A stretch of DNA of 35,161 bases from JAJTHJ01 sp046316025 (GTDB lineage: Bacteria > Pseudomonadota > Gammaproteobacteria > Burkholderiales > Burkholderiaceae_F): contig JBKCXU010000072.1 of assembly GCA_046316025.1 (NCBI GenBank), positions 1-35,161 of the forward strand, written 5' to 3'. The translations under genes and the position numbers were made by a program. This document shows positions 22,842-33,528 of this stretch, piece by piece. Under the pieces are notes generated by a model. The model was given only the letters and a program-made list of their open reading frames with translations, was not told the DNA's origin and ran no database searches. The number at the start of each line of letters is the position of its first letter. The stretch's first letter is position 1.

Positions 22842-24104
22842 TCAGCGGCCGCCGCGGACGCAACGCACCGCGTTACGTATGCGCACCTCGTCGCCTTGCG
22901 GGCCTAAGCCCTGCGGATAGTCCGTCGGGTCGCCCGTCTTGAAGTCGGCGCGCTGCGAGCCGGCGCCATGCACGTCGAGTAGTTGCAGATTGCCTGAGCC
23001 AGGCGGCATTGCCATCCAGCCCAGCGCGCGGCCGAAGGCGAAGTACGCCGCCCGCATGTACTTCACGTCGGTCGGCCCATCCGCGATCGTGGTGGAAGTC
23101 CAGTAGTAGGACTCGACCGCGCTCGTTTGCAAGGGCGCAGCGATGGCCGCCGTGCCAGTCGTGGCGGGCGCGCGGCGGTAGTCGACGATGGTATGCAACT
23201 CCTTGGCGTTGGGTAGCCGCCAGTCGGCCGCAGCGCCGAGGTTGAGCGCCGCGCAGTAGGCGAGCGCCTCGCGCCAGTCGCGCGTCATGCCGTCGTCGAT
23301 CTGCTGCCAGGTCAGACTGGTCGCCGCGTCGGTCACCGTGCCGTTACCGTTGTCCGCGTATTGGTTCAAGCCATAGGCCGGCCCGCGCACGTAACGCGCG
23401 CGCAATTGCTGCGGCACGGTGCCGTTCGAGCCGGGCCGATAGCGCGGATACCCCTTGATCCGCCCGTCGGCGAAGTTGACGCCAAAGACCGTTGCGTCGT
23501 TGTTCATCGTCGTCGCCACATAGGGCGTGGCCGACCATTCCTGCACGTCGAAGAAGCGGTCGCCGGTGGTGTACGCAAAGTCGAAGACCGTCGTGTCGAT
23601 GAACGGCACCGAGGTCGCCGACACGGTCGAAAAGTAGCCGCGGCCGAAGTCGATCAGCGTGTACAGCTCCTTGATCGTCGGCAACCGCCAGTCGCTATAG
23701 CCGCCGGTGCGCAACTGCCCCGCGCCGGCTTGTGCGTCGGTCCAACCGATCGGGGCGGTGGGCAAACGCGTCCACATCAGGCCGGTGTTCTGGTCGGTCG
23801 CGGTGCCGTCGCCGTTGTCGCGCAGGCGTGGCGCCGGGCCTGGGTTGTTGCCGTCCTGGCCGTAGTACGCCTGCGCGCGGCTGGGACAGACGATCTGCGC
23901 GTTGCCGTTGAAGCAAGCGGTCTGCCCGGTGCCTGGCACCCTGGCGATCGCAGGCGCAGGCGCAGGCGTTGCCGCGGGCAATGGCGCGGCGCTTTCCGCC
24001 GAGACGCCGCCGCACACGGCAAGGCCACATGCGACCAGAGCTTGCAGGGCCAGTTTCAGCGGATCGCTAGCGGCGACGGTTGGCGTGCTTGGACTTGACT
24101 TCAT
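22842..24104 (-). CDS. exported DUF1566 (Lcl-like) two-repeat protein
   Basis: A 420-residue protein with an N-terminal hydrophobic leader (LKLALQALVACGLAVCGGVSA) and a Pro/Ala linker. Two DUF1566 units follow. The first runs DNGDGTATDQNTGLMWTRL to GYSDWRLPTIKELYTLIDF; the second runs DNGNGTVTDAATSLTWQQ to AADWRLPNAKELHTIVDY, each continuing with aromatic, Ser/Thr-rich strands. DUF1566 domains occur on surface and adhesin-like proteins such as the Legionella collagen-like protein; no enzyme activity is known. ATG 24104 has GAGGGG six bases upstream and lies inside the 3' end of the marR-family gene (38-bp overlap), so translation is probably coupled. Confidence 0.85.
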   Translation of the reverse strand: MKSSPSTPTVAASDPLKLALQALVACGLAVCGGVSAESAAPLPAATPAPAPAIARVPGTGQTACFNGNAQIVCPSRAQAYYGQDGNNPGPAPRLRDNGDGTATDQNTGLMWTRLPTAPIGWTDAQAGAGQLRTGGYSDWRLPTIKELYTLIDFGRGYFSTVSATSVPFIDTTVFDFAYTTGDRFFDVQEWSATPYVATTMNNDATVFGVNFADGRIKGYPRYRPGSNGTVPQQLRARYVRGPAYGLNQYADNGNGTVTDAATSLTWQQIDDGMTRDWREALAYCAALNLGAAADWRLPNAKELHTIVDYRRAPATTGTAAIAAPLQTSAVESYYWTSTTIADGPTDVKYMRAAYFAFGRALGWMAMPPGSGNLQLLDVHGAGSQRADFKTGDPTDYPQGLGPQGDEVRIRNAVRCVRGGR

Positions 24105-24576
24105 CGTCGTACCCCTCGGGTTGAGTGGAGAGCGGGCCAAGGTCCGGGCTGCGCCCGCCGAGGTGGTTACGCACGGCGAGCACGAGTTGCTCGAGTTCGT
24201 CGCGCCGGTTGCGCGGTACGCCGGCGAACAAGTCTTCCTCCACGCGCTCCCAGGCCTCGCGCACGTGCTGCGCCGCACGCCGACCACGCGCGGTGAGCGC
24301 GACCTCGACCACCCGTGCATCGCCACCCGGCGCACGACGCTCGACGAAGCCCGCGGCTTCCATCCGCTGCACCATGACCGTGGCACTTGGCTGCGCGATG
24401 TGCAGACCGGCGGCGAGCCGGGTCAGCGACAGCGGTCCGTGCACAAGCAGCGCGTCCAGCACGCGGCCCTGGCCGTGGTGCACGTCCACGCCGCGCAACG
24501 CGGCGCGCACCCGCTCGTCCAGCAACCGACCGGTGTGCAAGAACAGATGCAGCAGCAGTTTGCGCGGTGCGGGCAT
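24067..24576 (-). CDS. MarR-family transcriptional regulator
   Basis: A 169-residue winged-helix regulator. The recognition helix region is SLTRLAAGLHIAQPSATVMVQRMEAAGFVERR (about residues 50-82), followed by the wing PGGDARVVEVALTARGRRAA, with helical dimerisation segments at both ends. Its C-terminal 25 or so residues are basic and overlap the DUF1566 reading frame. ATG 24576 lies very close to a predicted -10 element, so its message would be nearly leaderless. MarR proteins commonly repress their own operon in response to small aromatic ligands; the dyad in the promoter fits that. Confidence 0.87.
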   Translation of the reverse strand: MPAPRKLLLHLFLHTGRLLDERVRAALRGVDVHHGQGRVLDALLVHGPLSLTRLAAGLHIAQPSATVMVQRMEAAGFVERRAPGGDARVVEVALTARGRRAAQHVREAWERVEEDLFAGVPRNRRDELEQLVLAVRNHLGGRSPDLGPLSTQPEGYDDEVKSKHANRRR

Positions 24577-24584
24577 GGGCAATA

Positions 24585-24614
24585 AATATAGCTGACTATG
24601 TAATTGTTGGGCAA
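24585..24614 (-). promoter_or_regulatory. promoter and putative autoregulatory operator of the MarR gene
   Basis: On the minus strand TTGCCC (24609-24614), an 18-base spacer and TATATT (24585-24590) form a good sigma-70-type promoter. ATG 24576 falls only about nine bases beyond the -10 element. The inverted repeat ATAG/CTAT (24588-24599) overlaps the -10 box, an expected site for a self-repressing MarR dimer. The AT-rich patch stands out sharply from the GC-rich surroundings. Confidence 0.6.
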
Positions 24615-24991
24615 ACGCCTGCTCGACCTCGGAGCGGTGGATCGACGCGTTGGGCCGCGTGCAACCGGCGGCTGCCCGCGCAAACCGCAGCAACGGCGCC
24701 CCGGACCGCCGGGTCACGGCAACCGCGCGTGCGGATCGACGATCGCCGCAGCGGACGTCGGCGCAACGCGTGGTCTCGACGAAGGTGGCGGGAGCCAGCG
24801 ATGTGGGCGCGGCGCGCAGACGGCGCCGGCCGCTGTGGCCGCGCGAGCCGGCCACTGATCCTCTCGGTCGTGGCGGCCACGCCGCGCAACTGGAAAGAGC
24901 CGGCAGGTGCGGAGTGGGCGAGCCGCAAGCGGCACGCGCGCGCCCCGCTATCGGCCTTCAGGTCGGACGACCGACCGCGGTCTGGTCTTGC
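24615..24991. other. stretch without a credible gene
   Basis: Between the MarR promoter and the end of the YbaY-like lipoprotein gene I see only short open frames of Arg- and Ala-rich translation with no recognisable family, signal peptide or ribosome-binding site. One inverted repeat, GTGGCC / GGCCAC (24835-24840 and 24850-24855), is present without a T-tract. It may be a decayed gene or simply intergenic DNA. Confidence 0.5.
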
Positions 24992-25399
24992 CTACTGCGA
25001 CCCGCGCGTCAGCGGCACGGGCCCGGCGTTGGCGCGCGTGCCGCGCGTGTCGATCTCGACCGGGTCGCCGACCCAGACCGTCTTGCCGTCGGCGACGATG
25101 GAGGAGCGCAGCCTGAACGGCGCACTCCCGTCCAGTTGCGCGCGCTCGACCGACAGCGCAAAGGGTACGGTCGAGGCGGTGCTCTCCAGCGCGAAGCGGC
25201 GCTCCTCGACCACACGGGTCTTTTCGTCGCCCTGCTGCAAGACCAGCACCACCTCGCCGTTGGCGGGCAGCGGCTTGCGGTTCAGTTGCACCAGGCTGCC
25301 GCTAACGGCCAGCGGCCCTTGCGGCGGGCCGGAGGTGCTGGCGCAGCCGGCGAGCGCGGCGGCGACGACTGCGGAAGAGAACGCGAGTGTGCGGTTCAT
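24992..25399 (-). CDS. YbaY-like lipoprotein
   Basis: A 135-residue lipoprotein with signal MNRTLAFSSAVVAAALAGC (lipidated C19). The mature part, VSGSLVQLNRKPLPANGEVVLVLQQ through VPFALSVERAQLDGSAPFRLRSSIVADGKTVWVGDP, is the beta-sandwich pattern of the YbaY/YscW family: a start on bases such as A-x-VxG, then the yxhYSLRArIxdgg-type block. Related proteins include secretin pilot lipoproteins, but most members have no defined task. It follows the ssb stop by 19 bp on the same strand and may be co-transcribed with ssb. Confidence 0.78.
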   Translation of the reverse strand: MNRTLAFSSAVVAAALAGCASTSGPPQGPLAVSGSLVQLNRKPLPANGEVVLVLQQGDEKTRVVEERRFALESTASTVPFALSVERAQLDGSAPFRLRSSIVADGKTVWVGDPVEIDTRGTRANAGPVPLTRGSQ

Positions 25400-25418
25400 A
25401 GTGTGGCAACCCTGGTCA

Positions 25419-25886
25419 TCAGAACGGAATGTCGTCGTCCATCTCCGCCACGTTGGGCGCGGGCTTGGACGCGGCGGGGGCGGAGCGGGCCGGAGCGCTT
25501 GCGCGCGGTGGCGGCGGGCTGTCGCCGTCGTCGCCCGGCGCACCGGCGCCTTCGCGCGAGCCCAGCATCTGCATCTGGTCGGCGACGATCTCGGTCGTGT
25601 AGCGCTCGACACCTTCCTTGTCGGTGTACTTGCGCGTGCGCAGCCGGCCTTCGACGTACACCGGGCGGCCCTTGCGCAGGTACTCGCCGGCGATTTCGGC
25701 CAGCCGGTTGAAGAACACCACGCGATGCCACTCGGTGGCCTCTTTCATCTCGCCGGAGTTCTTGTCCTTCCAGCGGTCGGTGGTGGCGATCGACACGTTG
25801 GTGATCGCCGCGCCGTCGGGGCTGTAGCGGGTCTCGGGGTCGCGCCCGAGGTTGCCGACCAGAATGACCTTGTTGACCGATGCCAT
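25419..25886 (-). CDS. ssb: single-stranded DNA-binding protein
   Basis: A 155-residue SSB. The OB fold runs from MASVNKVILVGNLGRDPETRYSPDG to about residue 110, with ATEWHRVVFFNRLAEIAGEYLRKG and VYVEGRLRTRKYTDKEGVERYTTEI as the family hallmarks. A Pro/Ala/Asp-rich linker then leads to the acidic tip DDDIPF, which recruits replication and repair partners. It works as a tetramer coating single-stranded DNA. GGAGGAG is seven bases before ATG 25886. In many proteobacteria ssb lies close to uvrA; here four other genes separate the two. Confidence 0.96.
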   Translation of the reverse strand: MASVNKVILVGNLGRDPETRYSPDGAAITNVSIATTDRWKDKNSGEMKEATEWHRVVFFNRLAEIAGEYLRKGRPVYVEGRLRTRKYTDKEGVERYTTEIVADQMQMLGSREGAGAPGDDGDSPPPPRASAPARSAPAASKPAPNVAEMDDDIPF

Positions 25887-25945
25887 GGTGCGTCTCCTCC
25901 CGGCCTGCGCCGTCCGATGAGGGGAGGATGATAGCGACCGGCCGG

Positions 25946-26848
25946 TCAGTCCAGCGCCGCCAGTTGCTTGCGCAGGCGCGGCACGGCAAAGTCGATGAAG
26001 GCGCGCAGGTTGGCCGACAGCAGCCGCGCGTGCGGATAGACGATCTGCACCGGCAGCGGCGCGGCGTCTTCGTCGTCCAGCACGCACTTGAGCCGGCCGT
26101 CGCGCAGCGCCGCCGCCACCTGGTAGCTGAGAAAGCGTCCCCAGCCCAGCCCCGCTTCGCCGGCCGCCAGCGCGGCATCGATCTGGTTGGACACGAACAC
26201 CGGCGCCACCTTCACCCGCACCGCGCGGCCGGCACGCTCGAAGCTCCACTCGTCGGCCGGCCCAAGTCCCGTGAAGCTCACGACAGGCGCACCGGCCAGG
26301 TCTTCGGCGCGCACCGGCCGACCGCGGCGGCGGATCAGCGCCGGGCTGCCCACGGTTACGCGCCGCACCGCGCCGAGCGGCACGGCCACCAGCGACGAGT
26401 CGGCCAACCGCGCCAGCCGCACCGCGGCGTCGGTGCCTTCGTCGAGCAAGTCCACCACGCGGTCGAGCAGCAGCAGTTCGACCTGCATCGCCGCGTGGCG
26501 CGCCAGAAATTCGTTGACCACCGGCGCGATGAAGAGTCGCCCGAACAACACAGGCGCGGTCAGCCGCAGCCGGCCGCGCGGCTCGGCGCGACGCGACTTC
26601 AACCTCGCTTCGGCCTCGTCCACCGCACCGAGGATGGCGCGACAGCGCTCGTAGTACTCGCGCCCCTCGTCGGTCGGCGCCATGCGGCGCGTGGTGCGGT
26701 TGATCAGCCGCACGCCCAGATCCGCCTCCAGCGCGGCGAGCAGACGCACCACCGAGGGCTGCGAGACCTCCAGCACATTAGCCGCGGCGGTGAGGCTGCC
26801 GCCTTCGACGATGCGCACGAAGGTCTGCATGCGCTTGAACTTGTCCAT
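25946..26848 (-). CDS. LysR-family transcriptional regulator
   Basis: A 300-residue LTTR. The N-terminal helix-turn-helix spans GSLTAAANVLEVSQPSVVRLLAALEADLGVRLINRTTRRM (about residues 17-56), followed by the linker helix and the periplasmic-binding-type effector domain (about 90-295: RLRLTAPVLFGRLFIAPVV onward). It resembles the large subgroup that controls adjacent divergent oxidoreductase genes. The effector is unknown. It is divergent from the CMD-like gene, with 170 bp between the starts holding a good LTTR box, so it very probably controls the cassette 27019-29755. Confidence 0.92.
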   Translation of the reverse strand: MDKFKRMQTFVRIVEGGSLTAAANVLEVSQPSVVRLLAALEADLGVRLINRTTRRMAPTDEGREYYERCRAILGAVDEAEARLKSRRAEPRGRLRLTAPVLFGRLFIAPVVNEFLARHAAMQVELLLLDRVVDLLDEGTDAAVRLARLADSSLVAVPLGAVRRVTVGSPALIRRRGRPVRAEDLAGAPVVSFTGLGPADEWSFERAGRAVRVKVAPVFVSNQIDAALAAGEAGLGWGRFLSYQVAAALRDGRLKCVLDDEDAAPLPVQIVYPHARLLSANLRAFIDFAVPRLRKQLAALD

Positions 26849-26899
26849 GGCGGTCGATTATGCGCGCGCGGCGCAGCGGCCGACGCCGAAACGTCGTTA

Positions 26900-26920
26900 T
26901 TACTGCAAAAGAAGCAGCAA
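26900..26920. promoter_or_regulatory. putative LysR-regulator binding site
   Basis: TTACTGC and GCAGCAA form a 7-bp inverted repeat with one mismatch around a 7-base AT-rich spacer. It contains a T-N11-A core (T26904, A26916), the LTTR consensus. It lies 52 bp upstream of the lysR-family start, in the region shared with the CMD-like gene. Confidence 0.65.
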
Positions 26921-27018
26921 TGAACTGACCGCCGCCCCATAGCTCCGCGCCGCGCCCGCCGCCACGATGCGCCCTGTCGTCCCCGACAACCTTCAAACCC
27001 CAACGAAAGGAACCCATC

Positions 27019-27567
27019 ATGGCCCGCGTACAAGTCATCGACCCCAAGTCCGCCACCGGCGCCGCCAAGGCCCTGCTCGACGCCGTGCAGGCGCAACTGG
27101 GCATCACGCCCAACTTCATTCGCGTGCTCGCCAACTCGCCCAAGGCGCTCGAAGGCTTTCTCGGCCTGTACGGCGCGCTCGGCGGCTTCTCGCTGGACAA
27201 GGCCACGCAGGAGCGCATTGCGCTGGCGGTGGCCGAAAGCAACGCTTGCCAATACTGCGTCTCGGCACACACGGCGATCGGCCGCGGCGCCGGCCTGAGC
27301 AACGAAGAAATGGCGCTCAATCGCCAGGGCCGCTCGGCCGCCGACGCCAAGGCGGCCGCCGCGGTGGCTTTTGCCAAGGCGCTTAACGACAACAAGGGCG
27401 AAGTCACCGCCACCGAGGTCGAAGCCGCGCGTGCCGCCGGCCTGACCGACGGCGAGATCGTCGAGGCAATTGCCGTCGTGGCGCTGAACGTCTTCACCAA
27501 CATCCTCGGCAAGGCCACGCGCGTGGAGATCGACTTCCCGAAGGTCGAGTTCCTGAAGGCGGCTTGA
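27019..27567 (+). CDS. AhpD/carboxymuconolactone-decarboxylase-like protein (peroxidase-related)
   Basis: A 182-residue all-helical protein of the CMD/AhpD family. The redox motif is CQYCVSAH (C77, C80, H84), the C-x-x-C-x3-H arrangement of AhpD-like alkylhydroperoxidases, preceded by the conserved Glu in QERIALAVAES. Such proteins reduce peroxides or act as thiol-disulfide partners; decarboxylase activity is not implied, because true CMDs lack the CxxC. AAAGGAA lies eight bases before ATG 27019. It is the first gene of the putative LysR-controlled cassette, 82 bp ahead of the reductase fusion. Confidence 0.88.
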   Translation: MARVQVIDPKSATGAAKALLDAVQAQLGITPNFIRVLANSPKALEGFLGLYGALGGFSLDKATQERIALAVAESNACQYCVSAHTAIGRGAGLSNEEMALNRQGRSAADAKAAAAVAFAKALNDNKGEVTATEVEAARAAGLTDGEIVEAIAVVALNVFTNILGKATRVEIDFPKVEFLKAA

Positions 27568-27649
27568 CGGAACCAGCACCCGCACCGCGCCGCCCAAGCA
27601 GGCCGCGCGGCCGGCCCAACCATCTCCCCTTTCTCTCTCAGGACGAGCC

Positions 27650-29239
27650 ATGGTCCGTAACTTCAGCGAACTCGCCTTCACCCCCGCCGTGCGCGCGATG
27701 CAGACGCGCATGGGCAGCCGCGCCGCGTACGCGGGTCTGGACGACCCGGGCGCACTGCGCAACACGCTTGGGCCGCAGGAGGCGGAGTTCATCGCCGCCA
27801 GCGATGGCTTCTTCCAGGCGTCGGTCGGCGAGAACGGCTGGCCCTACGTGCAGCACCGCGGTGGGCCGCCGGGGTTTCTAAAGGTGCTCGACCCGCGCAC
27901 CGTCGGTTACGCCGACTTTCGCGGCAACGTGCAGTACATCAGCGTCGGCAATATCGTCGCCGACGGCCGCGTGTCGTTGATCCTGATGGACTACGCACAG
28001 CAGCGGCGGCTGAAGCTTTGGGGCCGCGCGCGACTGGTCGAACCCAACGACGATCCGGACGGCCTGCTCGACCGGCTCGAGATGCCGAGCTACCGCGCGC
28101 GCGTCGAGCGCGCCGTGGTGATCGACGTCGAGGCCTTCGACTGGAACTGCCCGCAGCACATCACGCCGCGCTTGACCGAGGCGCAAGTCGCCGCGGCGAG
28201 CGCACCGCTGCATGCCGAGCTGGCACGTCTGCGCAAAGCGGTCGCGGCCGGCGGCAGCCCGCCCGCGCCGCAAGCGCTTGGCCACGGGCCGCTGGCGCTG
28301 GTCGTGGCCGGCCTGCGCCAATTGACGCCTGCCATCCGCGCCTACGAATTGCGTGCCGCCGATGGCGGCGAGTTACCGCCAGTGGCGGCCGGCGCGCACA
28401 TCGACCTGCCGCTGTGCCTGCCCGACGGCCGCGAGCAGACCCGCCGCTACTCGATCGCCTCCGACCCGGCGCGGCGCGACCGCTACGAAGTCGCCGTGCT
28501 GCGTGAGCCCCACGGCAGCGGCGGCTCGGCCGCCGTGCACGACGGCTACACGCTCGGCCTGCGGCTCAACGTCGAACTGCCCGGCAACGACTTCGCGCTG
28601 CATGCGGATGCGCGCCCGGCCGTGCTGATCGCCGGTGGTATCGGCATCACGCCGCTCAAGGCGATGGCGCACGCCCTCGCCGCACGCGGCACGCCGTTTC
28701 GCTTGCACTACGCCGCGCGCTCGCCGGCCGAAATGGCCTGGCGCGACGAACTGCACGCACTGTCGGGCGACCGGCTGACCATCTACTTCAGCAACAGCGG
28801 CACGCGCATGGACGTGGCCGCCACAGTCGCGAGCGCGCCGGCAGACGCGGTGTTCTACGTCTGCGGCCCTGCGCGGTTGATCGACGCGGTGCGCAACGCC
28901 GCGGCGGCGCACAGCGTTCCGCCCGAACGGGTGCGCTACGAGCGCTTTACCGCGCCGCCTGCCGCGGACGACCGGCCGCTGGTGGTGGAACTCAAGCGCA
29001 GCCGCAAGACCGTCGCGGTGGCAGCCGACCAAAGCGTCCTCGATGCCGTGCAGGCCGCCGGCGTGGACGCGCCCGCGGCCTGCCGCACCGGCACCTGCGG
29101 CACCTGCGTCGCCACGGTGCTGAGCGGCGAACCCGAGCACCGCGATAACGTACTGAGCGACTCGCAACGCTCGGCCGGGAAACAGATGTGCCTCTGCGTC
29201 TCGCGCGCCCGCGGCGACCGACTGACCCTGGATTTGTAG
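27650..29239 (+). CDS. PPOX flavoprotein fused to phthalate-dioxygenase-reductase-like module and 2Fe-2S ferredoxin
   Basis: A 529-residue, three-part electron-transfer protein. Residues about 40-200 are a split-barrel PPOX domain (FIAASDGFFQASVGENGWPYVQHRGGPPGFL then VSLILMDYAQQRRLKLWGRARLV). Residues about 215-430 are an FNR-type reductase with the flavin motif RRYS and the NAD-binding GGIGITPL and FYVCGPARLI motifs. Residues 445-529 are a plant-type 2Fe-2S ferredoxin: C478, C483 and C486 in CRTGTCGTC, and C516 in MCLCVSRA. The flavin reductase probably feeds electrons from NAD(P)H to the PPOX site or to a partner oxygenase. AGGA sits six bases before ATG 27650. No oxygenase is in the window. 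Confidence 0.9.
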   Translation: MVRNFSELAFTPAVRAMQTRMGSRAAYAGLDDPGALRNTLGPQEAEFIAASDGFFQASVGENGWPYVQHRGGPPGFLKVLDPRTVGYADFRGNVQYISVGNIVADGRVSLILMDYAQQRRLKLWGRARLVEPNDDPDGLLDRLEMPSYRARVERAVVIDVEAFDWNCPQHITPRLTEAQVAAASAPLHAELARLRKAVAAGGSPPAPQALGHGPLALVVAGLRQLTPAIRAYELRAADGGELPPVAAGAHIDLPLCLPDGREQTRRYSIASDPARRDRYEVAVLREPHGSGGSAAVHDGYTLGLRLNVELPGNDFALHADARPAVLIAGGIGITPLKAMAHALAARGTPFRLHYAARSPAEMAWRDELHALSGDRLTIYFSNSGTRMDVAATVASAPADAVFYVCGPARLIDAVRNAAAAHSVPPERVRYERFTAPPAADDRPLVVELKRSRKTVAVAADQSVLDAVQAAGVDAPAACRTGTCGTCVATVLSGEPEHRDNVLSDSQRSAGKQMCLCVSRARGDRLTLDL

Positions 29240-29269
29240 ACTGCACCGACCCGCCCCGAGGAACGACCC

Positions 29270-29755
29270 ATGACCCCGCCGGAAACGCGCCCGCCCCTGC
29301 CCCCGTTCACCGCCGCCACCGCCGCGCAAAAAGTGCGCGCCGCCGAAGACGCCTGGAACACGCACGACCCGGTGCGCGTCTCGCTCGCCTACACCGAGGA
29401 CAGCCGCTGGCGAAACCGCGCCGAGTTCCCCGTCGGGCGTGCGCAGATCGTCGAGTTCCTCACCCGCAAGTGGGCACGCGAGCTCGACTACCGGCTGATC
29501 AAGGAACTGTGGGCCTGCGCCGACAACCGCATCGCCGTGCGCTTTGCCTACGAGTGGCACGACGACTCCGGCCAGTGGTTCCGCTCCTACGGCAACGAGA
29601 ACTGGGAGTTTGACGAGCGCGGGCTGATGCGGCGCCGCTACGCCAGCATCAACGACCTGCCGATCGCGGAAGTCGACCGCAAGTTCCGCTGGGACCGCGC
29701 CAACAATGGACGCCGGCCGGACGAGCATCCGAGCCTCAGCGAGTTGGGGTTATAG
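29270..29755 (+). CDS. DUF1348 (NTF2-like) protein
   Basis: A 161-residue NTF2-fold protein of the DUF1348 family. The pattern KVRAAEDAWNTHDPVRVSLAYTEDSRWRNRAEFPVGRAQIVEFLTRKW, then RVRFAYEWHDDSGQWFRSYGNENWEFDERGLMRRRYASIND (allowing small differences), is very characteristic of the family. No function has been assigned to it. GAGGAA lies before ATG 29270, 30 bp after the reductase fusion, so it is the last gene of the redox cassette. An enzyme-like pocket is likely from the fold only. Confidence 0.9.
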   Translation: MTPPETRPPLPPFTAATAAQKVRAAEDAWNTHDPVRVSLAYTEDSRWRNRAEFPVGRAQIVEFLTRKWARELDYRLIKELWACADNRIAVRFAYEWHDDSGQWFRSYGNENWEFDERGLMRRRYASINDLPIAEVDRKFRWDRANNGRRPDEHPSLSELGL

Positions 29756-29766
29756 AGGGCCGGTGA

Positions 29767-29807
29767 CCGTTGTCCGCTGTCCGTTATCCGTTGTCCGTTA
29801 ACCGTAA
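29767..29807. repeat. heptamer tandem repeat (CCGTTGT type)
   Basis: Five full 7-base units (CCGTTGT, CCGCTGT, CCGTTAT, CCGTTGT, CCGTTAA) are followed by a shortened sixth (CCGTAA). They lie in the gap between the DUF1348 gene and uvrA. Confidence 0.9.
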
Positions 29808-29860
29808 AGGGACAACGAAAGACGGACCGCCGACAACCTGCATTCGCCACCCCGCTCCCC

Positions 29861-29866
29861 TATAGT
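29861..29866 (+). promoter_or_regulatory. possible -10 element of uvrA
   Basis: TATAGT, 34 bases before the uvrA start, is the only AT-rich hexamer in the GC-rich leader. No good -35 element and no LexA-type CTG-N10-CAG site were found at the right spacing, so the call is weak. Confidence 0.35.
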
Positions 29867-29900
29867 GGCAGGTTGCCCGTCGCAGCCACCGGCCACCGTC

Positions 29901-32747
<2,847 letters not shown>

Positions 32748-32760
32748 CGAACAAGAGGTT

Positions 32761-32775
32761 CGGCGCTCAGCGCCG
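32761..32775. terminator. small hairpin at the uvrA/ankyrin convergent junction
   Basis: CGGCGC and GCGCCG form a perfect 6-bp stem with a TCA loop, overlapping the ankyrin stop codon and 13 bases past the uvrA stop. It could act as a weak two-way terminator; there is no T-tract on either side. Confidence 0.3.
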
Positions 32776-33528
32776 GATCGGCTGGATCGGCTCGTTCAGC
32801 GGCGGTACCGGCAGGCCCTTGGACTTCAGAAACTCCCAGACCTTGACCTTGTACGGATAGATCGGTGAGTCCGGCGCGGGGAAGGTGCCCTCCAGGGAAC
32901 GGCTGATGGACGACGGTGAGGTCGCCTCGTCGTAGTCGTACTTGGCGCCCAGTTCGATCAGGCACCAGACGACGTCCCAGTCGCGTGCCGTGGAAGCAGC
33001 AAGGATCAACGGGTAGCCAGTACGGGTGATGACGTCCAGATCCGCGCCGTAGTTCTTCATCTTGCGGATGTAGTCGCAGTTGTGATCGGCAACGAACCGA
33101 ATGATCACCGGATCGTCATCGGGCCGGCGCATGTTGGGATTGCCCCCGGCGGCGAACAGCATCTCCATCAGTTGGGGAGCGTCCCGGTAGTTCTCCACCG
33201 CCAGACTCACCGCACTGGTGCCGTCGTCGGCCTTCAGATTCGGGTCGGCCCCGCGCGCCAGCAGTGTGGTCACCGCACGCGGCTTCAGGCGGTCGACCGC
33301 CACCATCAGCGGCGTGGCGTTGTGCCGCCCCCGCGCATTGACCTGCGCCCCGGCCGCCAGCGCCCGCTCGATGGCCTGCGGGTCGTCGGCCACGATGGCC
33401 GCTTCCAGCGCAGCGCCCGGCCCGTCGGTGAAAAATCCCTTGCTCATGGCTGTGCTCCCGATGATGAGTCCGATGACGATGGCGAGCAGCTTGCGTCGCC
33501 CGTGCTGGCGACCGAAGCCGGCACTCAC
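32767..33528 (-). CDS. ankyrin-repeat protein, copy 1 (probable immunity protein)
   Basis: A 253-residue protein with a basic-hydrophobic N-terminus (RRKLLAIVIGLIIGSTA), probably a signal peptide or membrane anchor. The ankyrin repeats follow: ALEAAIVADDPQAIERALAAGAQVNARGRHNATPLMVAVDRLKPRAVTTLLARGADPNLKADDGTSAVSLAVEN and on to about residue 190. The conserved tail ends PLNEPIQPIRR. The start is GTG 33528, in a GTGA overlap with the stop of the upstream toxin-like tail, exactly as in copy 2. Coupling to a lipase-like frame suggests an immunity protein acting outside the cytoplasm; this is inference. Copy 2 is at 34200-34949. Confidence 0.8.
   Translation of the reverse strand: MSAGFGRQHGRRKLLAIVIGLIIGSTAMSKGFFTDGPGAALEAAIVADDPQAIERALAAGAQVNARGRHNATPLMVAVDRLKPRAVTTLLARGADPNLKADDGTSAVSLAVENYRDAPQLMEMLFAAGGNPNMRRPDDDPVIIRFVADHNCDYIRKMKNYGADLDVITRTGYPLILAASTARDWDVVWCLIELGAKYDYDEATSPSSISRSLEGTFPAPDSPIYPYKVKVWEFLKSKGLPVPPLNEPIQPIRR

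Noticed and set aside
24387..25931. Rightward open frame of about 500 codons across the MarR promoter, the gene-free stretch, the YbaY-like gene and part of ssb
   Set aside because: It runs antisense through two sound genes and has no recognisable domain, so it does not fill the gap at 24615-24991.
27019..27567. True 4-carboxymuconolactone decarboxylase of the protocatechuate pathway
   Set aside because: The CxxCxxxH motif marks AhpD-like redox members, and no other protocatechuate-pathway gene is nearby.
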